The notes below the pieces were generated by a model, which was given only the letters and a program-made list of their open reading frames with translations, was not told where the DNA came from and made no database searches. Positions 42,799 to 50,698 of a stretch of DNA of 64,000 nt are shown here, piece by piece; the stretch's first letter is position 1; every line of letters begins with the position of its first letter. The stretch spans positions 1 through 64,000 of the forward strand of contig JAZMZV010000189.1 of assembly GCA_045586185.1 (NCBI GenBank), written 5' to 3'. The translations under genes and the position numbers were made by a program. This stretch comes from RUG11551 sp045586185 (GTDB lineage: Bacteria; Planctomycetota; Planctomycetia; Pirellulales; Thermoguttaceae).

Positions 42799-45738
42799 CT
42801 AGCGGCTCAATTCTTCAATCGCCTTGGCGACCGCTGCTCGGCGCTGGTAAATCGCGTCTGGCGAAAAGTTGAACGTCGTCCAGTTGGACGTGATTTCCTC
42901 TGGAACCGTTAGCAGCGACTCGTATTTCTGACGCTGTTGAGGCGTGAGGTTTTTGGCTTCGGTGAGTTTCGATTTGAGAATCTGTAACATCTCAAAATCT
43001 TCGATACCTTCGCGGAGCGCTTCAATTCGAATTGACGGAACCGGGGCGTCCAGATTCGGTTCTGAACTGGGCGTCTGGCATGACAGCGGCGGATAGAGGA
43101 ATCGTCCGTCGCCGTTGCCCCAGAAACGTTTTGTTCCAGGAGCCAGAGCGCCGTCGTGAACGTAACACATGGGATCAAGATACGGGTTTTGCGGAGCGTT
43201 CGGATCCGGGAACGCCGAGGGGGACGTCCAGTAGTTGGACTGCCAGACGAGAACGCCGCTGATATCGTATTTCCAGGTCTGCCACAGCCACGTCCTCAAT
43301 TCGACGGCTGCGTGGTCGGTGAACTCTGTGCAGTACGGAGCGCGCGGCCAGCAGCAAACGTACGTCCAGAATCGCGCGCCTTTTGCTTTGAGCGGCTGCG
43401 CCAGATCGTGATTGTAATTCGGCGTAACAGGGCACCAAATGTCAATCCTGCCGAGGTTTTCCTTTTCCACTTCGTCCGCTCCCGGTTCTTCCGTAATCAT
43501 ATTGGGAATTTCCGGCGCGTAGAGCTTGATTCGGTTCATGCCGTCGCGAACAAACTCGTAGTCCTTTTCAGCTGGCTCGTCAAACCAGTAGGTGTAAAAC
43601 ATGTTCAGCCAGCCTTTTTCCTTGAAATGATTTTGCAATTGGACAACCTGGCTTTTGAACATCGCCTGATATTCCGGCGTGTCCTCTTTGTATCCGAGCA
43701 ACTGCGGTTCCCAACGTTGCTGGAACGTGCCGCCGCCCATGCCTTGAATTGGCAAACGCATTCCGGTGAAATTGTATTTCTCAATCGCGTTGGCAAAGGC
43801 AACGTCAAACGCCGTGAAATCCATTTCCGCATGAGAAGCGCTCGGGTTGTCTTTGTCAACGACAAATTTCACCTTGAACGGATCCAGCGGAACCGGATTG
43901 TACGGACTGATTCTGTATCGACCCAAGAGCTTATAATACTTGTCCAGAATAATGCGTTTATCGGCTTCCGTTTTAACGCCGTGGTATTTCCAGGCGTAGT
44001 TCCAGTTGAACCCGAACGCCGTTTCAAGTGTGTTGAACTTGGGAATATCAAAGCCCCAGACGCGAAGCGTAACAGGGACGTTCGCCGTCTGCGTCTTCCC
44101 GTTGGCGGTCAGTTTCAAGGTAACGGTTGTCTGGTACGTTCCCGCCGGCGTTCCTGCTGGAACGTAGACGGTAATCCAAACGAGGCTGTTCTTTCCAGCG
44201 TCAGCGGTCAGTTCGTCCGGCAGAGGCGGCAAGGCGTCTGGCCAGAAGTCTCGAACTCCCGTAGAATCCGTCGGGTGCGAAACGTAATGATAGTAGACGC
44301 TTCTTAACTCGACGTTAGACGCAGGAATCGAATTGCCGTCAGCGGACTTCAAATCGCCGGCAACGCTTGCGGAGATTTTCGTTTCCGCGTTGGGACGAAC
44401 GACCAGCTGTGCGGATTCATAGTCGTTCCCTGCAGCGGAAAGGGAGATTCCCTTGGATTGAGGCGCGTCTGACGCCTTGGGCGCTTTTCGAGTCAGCGGA
44501 ATTTTATGCATCGCGTCCGCCCACCAGATCGGAGCGTCAACGTCAGCTTTAAGAAGCCAGCCGTAATCTTCGCGATAGAAATCCGGGACGTAATACGAAC
44601 AGCGCAAAACGCTCGTCTTGTCAGCGCCGAACTCGTCTTTCCAGTTGAGCGTTACGTCATATACTTGCTCTCCCGGCTTGTCCTGAGGAAGATTGTACTT
44701 AAAATCCTCGGGATAGCCGCCGTTTCCGGAAACGAGTTCCCAGAAATGCGTTGTACCGACAAGGTCCAAGCTGGACGGCTGATCCGATTGAACGTTCCCT
44801 CTTTTTGTGTTGGCGGTAAATCGGAATCGATGAAGCTGCAAATTGGCGCTTCCGTTAAATTCCTCTGTAGCAAACCGAATCCAAACGCTTTTGGCGTCGA
44901 GCTTGTCTGCGGCGCCGTTGGCTGTCCCGGTTTGCGTCAGTTCCGCAAGCGGCTGCCAATTCTCGCCGTCAAGCGAATACTGAGCGACGAGCTTTCCGCG
45001 AACAAAATACTCGCAGCTCATTTCCAGCTGAAAGTCTTTGAATGCGTCGCCGCTGGGGGAATTGAACTTATAGACGACTTCCGAATGGCCGCCGAAACAC
45101 CATCGACAGGTGTTAAAACTCGCCGTCCAGCTTTGCAGAGCCGGAGAGCAGGAACCTCCGGTTTTGTTGAACGACGAAGCAAAACTGTATGCGCCTGTAA
45201 CGGGATTGTACGTTTCGTTGTCCGAAAGTCCGTTGGCGCCCGTCCTGAGCGTAACAGGAAGAATTTCCGCCTCGGCAAACTGGAACGTCGCGTTGGCTTC
45301 CCATTGACCCAGACGTAGTATGTCGTTTTTCGCGTCCGGACGAATCGGGAAAATGATGGTATACGTTTTCCATTCCGTCGTGAACGAAAAATCTTTGTTG
45401 CAGAATCGTGGACCTGTCATGCCGCCGTGGCCGGCTCCGAGCGTTCGGGCTTTGAATCGGAACAGCCCCAAGCCGCCTTTGGACGCCTGACGAAGCTGGT
45501 CAAACGGGAAATCGGAATAAATCCACGCCGACGTCCCGGAACCCTTTCCGGTCAGCTGTAACACAGCGCCCTCAACGCCGTCGACATGGGAAATGACTTC
45601 GCCGACTCCGCCGTCGGTCAGCTTCCATGAGGAATCGGAAAAATCGAATTTCATTCGCCCGCCGTCGAGCGTTACGGAGTCAGCAAAAGCGCTGACGTTA
45701 AACAGGATAATTGCGGTAAATAATAATATGCGTTTCAT
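42799..45738 (-). CDS. Secreted GH123/DUF4091-type glycosidase-like protein
   Basis: A 979-residue protein with a signal peptide (ILLFTAIILFNVSAFA). The N-terminal ~420 residues are beta-rich, carbohydrate-binding-like. From about residue 560 it shows a DUF4091/GH123-type catalytic TIM barrel, with FYTYWFDEPAEKDYEF as the likely Asp-Glu catalytic pair of this family and conserved IDIWCPVTPNYN and VWQSNYWT blocks. The end SIRIEALREGIEDFEMLQIL is the usual DUF4091 C-terminus. GH123 enzymes act on beta-linked N-acetylgalactosamine, so mucin or glycosphingolipid glycans are possible substrates. No Shine-Dalgarno; a heptamer repeat lies directly upstream. Confidence 0.75.
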   Translation of the reverse strand: MKRILLFTAIILFNVSAFADSVTLDGGRMKFDFSDSSWKLTDGGVGEVISHVDGVEGAVLQLTGKGSGTSAWIYSDFPFDQLRQASKGGLGLFRFKARTLGAGHGGMTGPRFCNKDFSFTTEWKTYTIIFPIRPDAKNDILRLGQWEANATFQFAEAEILPVTLRTGANGLSDNETYNPVTGAYSFASSFNKTGGSCSPALQSWTASFNTCRWCFGGHSEVVYKFNSPSGDAFKDFQLEMSCEYFVRGKLVAQYSLDGENWQPLAELTQTGTANGAADKLDAKSVWIRFATEEFNGSANLQLHRFRFTANTKRGNVQSDQPSSLDLVGTTHFWELVSGNGGYPEDFKYNLPQDKPGEQVYDVTLNWKDEFGADKTSVLRCSYYVPDFYREDYGWLLKADVDAPIWWADAMHKIPLTRKAPKASDAPQSKGISLSAAGNDYESAQLVVRPNAETKISASVAGDLKSADGNSIPASNVELRSVYYHYVSHPTDSTGVRDFWPDALPPLPDELTADAGKNSLVWITVYVPAGTPAGTYQTTVTLKLTANGKTQTANVPVTLRVWGFDIPKFNTLETAFGFNWNYAWKYHGVKTEADKRIILDKYYKLLGRYRISPYNPVPLDPFKVKFVVDKDNPSASHAEMDFTAFDVAFANAIEKYNFTGMRLPIQGMGGGTFQQRWEPQLLGYKEDTPEYQAMFKSQVVQLQNHFKEKGWLNMFYTYWFDEPAEKDYEFVRDGMNRIKLYAPEIPNMITEEPGADEVEKENLGRIDIWCPVTPNYNHDLAQPLKAKGARFWTYVCCWPRAPYCTEFTDHAAVELRTWLWQTWKYDISGVLVWQSNYWTSPSAFPDPNAPQNPYLDPMCYVHDGALAPGTKRFWGNGDGRFLYPPLSCQTPSSEPNLDAPVPSIRIEALREGIEDFEMLQILKSKLTEAKNLTPQQRQKYESLLTVPEEITSNWTTFNFSPDAIYQRRAAVAKAIEELSR

Positions 45739-45744
45739 GGTATT

Positions 45745-45775
45745 AAGTTGCGAGTTGCGAGTTGCGAGTTGCGAG
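45745..45775. repeat. Tandem heptamer repeat GTTGCGA
   Basis: Four consecutive units of GTTGCGA between the GH123-like start codon and the MITE-like repeat. The reverse-complement unit CTCGCAA occurs at 41124-41150. Confidence 0.75.
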
Positions 45776-45778
45776 AGG

Positions 45779-46014
45779 ATGAAAGGCGGTAATGAAGTGA
45801 GCGAAGCGAACGGAATTACGCATTCGCCGTCAGGCGAACAAATGACGGGTTCAAGCTTTTTGGTTCGCCTTCGGCGGTGCGAAGCCGCACGGGCAGAAGG
45901 ACAAGGTTATGCTTCCGAAAAAGCTGATTTCGGCATTACCCACTTCCAAGCAGGAACCGACCTTGTCGGCTGCGTAACTCCACTCCCGTTGGTCGTTTCG
46001 TTACCGCCTTCCAT
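45779..46014. repeat. MITE-like repeat, long copy
   Basis: 236 bases with the same ends as 42651-42796. An extra ~90 bases (about 45876-45970, containing a GTGCGAAGCCGCAC hairpin) are inserted in the middle. It begins 12 bases after the stop codon of the Gfo/Idh/MocA gene on the minus strand. Confidence 0.7.
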
Positions 46015-46026
46015 TAATTGCTAATC

Positions 46027-47349
46027 TCAGAAATTCCTCGTGATTCCCTGTTTGAACTGCGGGTAGTTTCCGTCGGCGTCTGGTTCGAGGGGCGAGGGCG
46101 AGTCCAGTTCCAACGCGTCCAGGTCTTTGACGAACTGGAATTCCGAATTCCAGGCTTTGTCATAGGAAATCTCCTGACCGGATTCCAAAGCCATGCGTCC
46201 CATAATTCCAGCAAAGGCGGACTTGATGCCCTCGTCGACCTTGACGTTGGGCAGGTCTTCGCGAATAATGCGGAACAGACGGTTGTGCTCTTCCTGATAG
46301 GAATCGTTTTTCGGCTTTTCGGAACGCCAAACGATGTCGTTGTGATCTTCCGTAAATCCTTTGTAGATGCACGGGCTGGGGTGTCCTTCGCCCAAAACCG
46401 CCATGCCTTTGGTTCCCTGAACGACGCATTTGAACGCCCACCACGTGCCGGGGATTTGTCGCTGCTGAACAACCATACGCACGCCGTCTTTGAAGTGGTA
46501 TTCTACCGTGGAATGATCGTAAGCCTGGTCTTTAATTGTACGAACGGAACGTCCGCAAACGCCCTGGCACCAAACCGGCCAGTCGTTCTTCGACCAGCAG
46601 CCGATGTCGATGTTGTGAATCATCCAGTCGATAATCGGGCTTCCCGCCACCCATGTAAAGCTGTTGAAGTTGAGCAGTTGGTTTTGCAGCGTCGATTTGT
46701 TGGGATCGTAATTGTACGGGACTTCTTCCTGGCAGCGATAGACGAAAATGCCGGTGATGTCGCCGATAGCGCCGTTGTGAATCTGATCGACGCAGTCTTC
46801 GGTGCGGAAGTACTTGCGGTTGTTCAGCCCCGTCATGACTTTAAGCCCCTTTTCCTGGGCGATTTCCCACGACCTGGCAACGTGCTTGATGCCGGGCGTG
46901 TCAACGGCAAACGACTTTTCCAGAAAGACGTGAATTCCCCGTTCGACCGCGTAACGGAAATGAATGTGACGAAACGCCGTCGGCGTTGTCAGAATAACGA
47001 CGTCGCCGGGATTGAGGGCGTCAATGCACGCTTTGTATCCGTGCAAGCCGTGAAATCGGGCGACGGTGTTGGGGTCTTTGTTTTTCAGTCTGTCCGGGCG
47101 GGCGTCCACAACGCGCTGAAGCAGACGTTCCGTTTTGAACTCGAACGCGTCCGCCATGGAAACCAGCTCAACGGGACCTTCGGTGCTGAGAGCCTGTAAC
47201 AGCGCGCCTGACCCGCGGCTTCCGCAGCCGACAATGCCGACGTGAATGGTGTTGTTTTCAGCCGCATGAACGGCGGGGATGGTAAACGCAGGCGCAACTG
47301 TCGCGGCGGCAGCGGCTCCTTTAAGGAATTGACGGCGTGTTGTAGGCAT
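46027..47349 (-). CDS. Tat-exported Gfo/Idh/MocA-family oxidoreductase
   Basis: A 440-residue protein with a twin-arginine signal (TTRRQFLKGAAAAATVAPAF). A Rossmann NAD(P) motif follows (VGIVGCGSRGSGAL, about residues 37-50), then the family EKP-like motif as VFLEKSFAVD and a C-terminal substrate domain with DWMIHNIDIGCW. GGAG precedes the ATG. Planctomycetes carry many such exported dehydrogenases. Some members (GH109) are NAD-dependent glycosidases on alpha-GalNAc, which would fit the neighbouring glycosidases, but assignment to that family is unproven. Confidence 0.88.
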   Translation of the reverse strand: MPTTRRQFLKGAAAAATVAPAFTIPAVHAAENNTIHVGIVGCGSRGSGALLQALSTEGPVELVSMADAFEFKTERLLQRVVDARPDRLKNKDPNTVARFHGLHGYKACIDALNPGDVVILTTPTAFRHIHFRYAVERGIHVFLEKSFAVDTPGIKHVARSWEIAQEKGLKVMTGLNNRKYFRTEDCVDQIHNGAIGDITGIFVYRCQEEVPYNYDPNKSTLQNQLLNFNSFTWVAGSPIIDWMIHNIDIGCWSKNDWPVWCQGVCGRSVRTIKDQAYDHSTVEYHFKDGVRMVVQQRQIPGTWWAFKCVVQGTKGMAVLGEGHPSPCIYKGFTEDHNDIVWRSEKPKNDSYQEEHNRLFRIIREDLPNVKVDEGIKSAFAGIMGRMALESGQEISYDKAWNSEFQFVKDLDALELDSPSPLEPDADGNYPQFKQGITRNF

Positions 47350-47432
47350 GGGGAATTCTCCGTAGGGTTAAGGGGTTGGTTAATGTGTGTGATTTATGTA
47401 ATGACGGTTGTGGCTTTGAGTTCAAGCTGCTG

Positions 47433-50213
47433 TTATTTAGGCGACTGCAAAATTCGGTCAGTAACAGCAATAAGCCAGTCAGCGCGTTTTGCCAATACTT
47501 CCTGACCAAGTTCAAGAAGAACCTGCTGACAGAGTTTGACTTTATCTTCATCGTCAGCGTCTTTTGAAATCTGATTGCTTTGATTGGAGTCGATGCCAAA
47601 CCAGGAAGAAACTTTGTTCCACATATCGGAATTAATGTTTTCAACGGCTTTTTCGTCTTCAAGCAAGGTGTCAATAGAATAATCAGCCATTGTAAATGGA
47701 TAATAAAGCTGTTCTATTCTGCGTCGAGCTATAGTAAAAAGACACATTCGATTGTAGAGCCACCAAATTGCCATGATAGCCAAAATAATCTGAATGATCA
47801 AACGAACCGCCATCAAGGGGTTGTAAAGGTGTTCAGCGGATGGACATTGAGCTGCGGCGTAAATTAAATTCAATCTTTTGATTTCAAAAAATGCGCCAAA
47901 ACATGCAATAATTATAATTACAGCATGAAAAATTTTCTCTTTATGGGAAATAAGGAAGTAACGTTTTGTTTTTTTCTGTTGTTTGATTTTTCGATAAATG
48001 TTTCCTAAAAAACCATCGAAGCCTGTGTAACAATTTTGCGCCCACTTAATACGCGATGAGACGTATCTCTTGATGATTTTGAAGAGATAACAGGCAAGAA
48101 TCAAAAGCCAAATGGCAACAGTAACGCCAGCTCCCCAAAAAATTGAATCCTTGAAATGCAAACCGTCAAATCCGAGCGTTTTCCCGCAGATGCTAAAATG
48201 GACGCCAAAATCAGCAATGAAAAACGCTGCTAAAAACGGGATTGTTGAAGCAATAATCCACGCTATGGCCATTGGCAGGAAGGATAACGTATTCATACGA
48301 AATTGAGCGCTGCTCATTCTGAATGTTTTATCAAATCTGTGAATAATATCTTCAATCCAGATAGTGTCAAGTATTCGGATTCGTTCTTTGAGAACTTTCG
48401 TTGATTCAATTTTGGGACTGTTGGGTATTGTAATGTTAAGTCCGTTTAACGCTACTATAATCCAGTCAACCGCGGGAATTTGATGCGAACGGAAATTGGC
48501 GCTAACGCGGTTGTCCATACTGGCAATTCTCCAAAAAACCTGAACTTTCAAACAGTCAGTCAGCGTTTTAAACTGATGATACTTATAATGCCATGAATTC
48601 AGATAGGACGTAACGCAGCAATAAAAGATCGTAATTATACATAACGACACAGCAAAACTGAATGCCAGAAAAGCTCCAATAACTCTGGAGACGTTTACGC
48701 CCTGGTCTACTATCAATTTGTCTATCTTTGGAACAGGCATGGGTTGTGGAGCAAAATGTTTTAAAGCGACTACAATCTGCTCCCAATAGTATTCTCCTAC
48801 TGGCAATTTATGATAGGGAATCCACTGCGTAACATAATAATGGCTCAAATGAAAAATATTGGTTCCAAATCCCATTACACAGATGTCGTTCAGGAAAATG
48901 AGCGTTGCATTGAGCACAAGCAGTATTAAAAAGGTACTGCAAAACAAACGGATTAATCTATAGTTTTTTTTCTGATAAAAGTCTGAAAGTTTGCTCAGCA
49001 GACAATAATGGGCAATAAGCTGCCCGGTTGGTTTATCCGTTTCAGGAATGTTTTCTTTTTCAATTGTTTTGCCGCTGTTTTTGTATTTATTGATGACGTA
49101 CTCTTCAATAAAAGAACGAAGAGATTGATTATTCAACGGAATTCTCTTGTCCTGACAGGCGTAATTGAGTTCTTTTAAAACTTTGATGTTTTTGTCAATT
49201 TCGGGATAGCTTCCAATGTCAGAGAATTTCCTGCCAAGCCACGTTTTGCGAAGCTGTTCTACATCCCAAAACTTGGGTTCAGATATTATCAACTTGCGTT
49301 TTTGGTCAATCTCTTTGGTAATAATTGCGCGGTCATAATATAAATAAACCGGCAAAAAGGTGGAATCTTTCCGAAGGGTTTCTGTATCTGTTTGAATATG
49401 CAAGACCGGTCCCGTAGCGGGATGAGTTATCAAAGTAGTGGGATTGGTAATAAAGTCTGATTGCTCGCTGCGCGAAAGACCGGGATAACCTTCTAGTTTG
49501 TATCGAACCGCCCAGGTCAAACTGTCGTCCTGATCTTTCCAGTTGTCTTTTTCTCCCTGCCAAAAGACAATCATCAAATGGGAATGCTGTGCAACAAATT
49601 CATTGAACATGCGCCATTTTTTCAGCGTTGTTTGATGAGCAATATGAGGCATTTCATATTCAGACAGTTCCCAAATGTATTTTTTGTATTTGTCATTGTC
49701 GTGATTTTTGAAATCGTTATAGCGATTTTCAAACGCGATGACGTTCTCATTGCTCTCTCCCTCCTGTTTGAGCTGTTTGACAAACTCGTCCTTTGGCAAT
49801 GGAAGGACTGCAATTAATCGAACGAAAGGATATTTGTTCTGCAGTTCTTCTACTACGTCAGTAACCAGTTCTCCGATTTCATCTGCAATGTTAATCAGGA
49901 TAATTAGTGGAAAGTCAATTTTCTTTTGCCAGAAATTTTTTTTCTGCCATTTTTGGATAACCTGCTCCAGATAGATTGCCAGAGTTTTTTTCATCAATTG
50001 TTTAGCATGCTGCTTCTCAGAATCGTCGTTAACGCCCAATTCTTTCAGATTCAAATGCCCCAGGATGGAAATAACGTATGGGAAAACGGGGACTTTAACG
50101 CCCTTGTCGTTTGTCGTCCAGCCGTAGCAATATGGCGGCTCGTTTAGAAATCCGTCAAAATCAGAAGTTTGCGTATTAGTAGAGCTGTTTAAGTCAGAGG
50201 CATTGGTTGTCAT
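47433..50213 (-). CDS. SLOG-like sensor fused to multi-TM region, paralog 1
   Basis: 926 residues from the ATG at 50213, chosen because the paralog begins with the same MTTNASD. After a polar leader and a PPYCYGWTTN segment, residues about 25-250 look like a SLOG/LOG-type Rossmannoid: YVISILGHLNLKE, a RLIAVLPLPKDEFV strand-loop, then HSHLMIVFWQGEKDN and a DSLTWAVRYKLEGYPGLSR element. Six or so membrane helices follow (first near 440). The C-terminal end LCQQVLLELGQEVLAKRADW is soluble. SLOG domains sense nucleotide-derived signals in several conflict systems; membrane segments would be the effector. Tandem duplicate of 50699-53413. Confidence 0.65.
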   Translation of the reverse strand: MTTNASDLNSSTNTQTSDFDGFLNEPPYCYGWTTNDKGVKVPVFPYVISILGHLNLKELGVNDDSEKQHAKQLMKKTLAIYLEQVIQKWQKKNFWQKKIDFPLIILINIADEIGELVTDVVEELQNKYPFVRLIAVLPLPKDEFVKQLKQEGESNENVIAFENRYNDFKNHDNDKYKKYIWELSEYEMPHIAHQTTLKKWRMFNEFVAQHSHLMIVFWQGEKDNWKDQDDSLTWAVRYKLEGYPGLSRSEQSDFITNPTTLITHPATGPVLHIQTDTETLRKDSTFLPVYLYYDRAIITKEIDQKRKLIISEPKFWDVEQLRKTWLGRKFSDIGSYPEIDKNIKVLKELNYACQDKRIPLNNQSLRSFIEEYVINKYKNSGKTIEKENIPETDKPTGQLIAHYCLLSKLSDFYQKKNYRLIRLFCSTFLILLVLNATLIFLNDICVMGFGTNIFHLSHYYVTQWIPYHKLPVGEYYWEQIVVALKHFAPQPMPVPKIDKLIVDQGVNVSRVIGAFLAFSFAVSLCIITIFYCCVTSYLNSWHYKYHQFKTLTDCLKVQVFWRIASMDNRVSANFRSHQIPAVDWIIVALNGLNITIPNSPKIESTKVLKERIRILDTIWIEDIIHRFDKTFRMSSAQFRMNTLSFLPMAIAWIIASTIPFLAAFFIADFGVHFSICGKTLGFDGLHFKDSIFWGAGVTVAIWLLILACYLFKIIKRYVSSRIKWAQNCYTGFDGFLGNIYRKIKQQKKTKRYFLISHKEKIFHAVIIIIACFGAFFEIKRLNLIYAAAQCPSAEHLYNPLMAVRLIIQIILAIMAIWWLYNRMCLFTIARRRIEQLYYPFTMADYSIDTLLEDEKAVENINSDMWNKVSSWFGIDSNQSNQISKDADDEDKVKLCQQVLLELGQEVLAKRADWLIAVTDRILQSPK

Positions 50214-50426
50214 GATATGGTTGAGGTTAAGGGTTGTGGGGATGTTATTGTGGGGAAGTGGAGGATTATAAGAATTGCTTCTTTGTCGTTTCCCAAATCG
50301 ACTATATAATATTTCTATTATAAATAACTCATTTTCTCTATGCAACCCCCGGGGACGCATTTTTTTGAGGTTTAATCAAAAATCATTTTAGGTCGAATTT
50401 GCTATTATTAACGAAGGCGTTGTATC

Positions 50427-50563
50427 ATGGAACGAATATCCCTGATATTGACGGCGCTGTCAGTTCTGAAGATGTCGCAAAACCGTATTTTCCAACGAGT
50501 TATACGCGTTTCGACACCCTGAAAGATGGAGCCGACAATCTGCTGGGAGCGCGACTGCCGCCC
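50427..50563 (+). pseudogene. Truncated duplicate of the 5' end of the GH101-like gene
   Basis: The first bases (ATGGAACGAATATCCCTG) match the start of the gene at 53667 (ATGAAACGAATATTCCTG). About 98 bases later a stretch at 50525-50563 matches the corresponding part of that gene (ACAATCTGCTGGGAGCGCGA against ACCTGCTGGGGACGCGA). Frames are broken by small indels and the rest is missing. The upstream spacer also resembles that of 53414-53666. It is the remnant of a duplicated unit. The rest of the 50214-50698 gap holds no gene. Confidence 0.65.
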
Positions 50564-50698
50564 CGGTTACTTTGAGAAATTGATGGACGGTTGCAGGGAT
50601 GGGAATTCGCCTCAGGATGGAAGCCTGATCGATGGAATTGAAAAAGCGGAGCGGGGAATACGCCGACTTGCGACCATTCCCACTCCAGGTTCTTCGCG

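Noticed and set aside
42648..42872. Small protein encoded by the MITE-like repeats (MKGGNEVSEANGITHS-type frame)
   Set aside because: The frame exists in both copies but changes after the internal insertion and runs antisense into the neighbouring gene; most likely a by-product of the repeat.
43156..44307. 383-residue plus-strand frame inside the GH123-like gene
   Set aside because: Antisense shadow of a GC-rich coding frame; the minus-strand protein has signal peptide and catalytic motifs.
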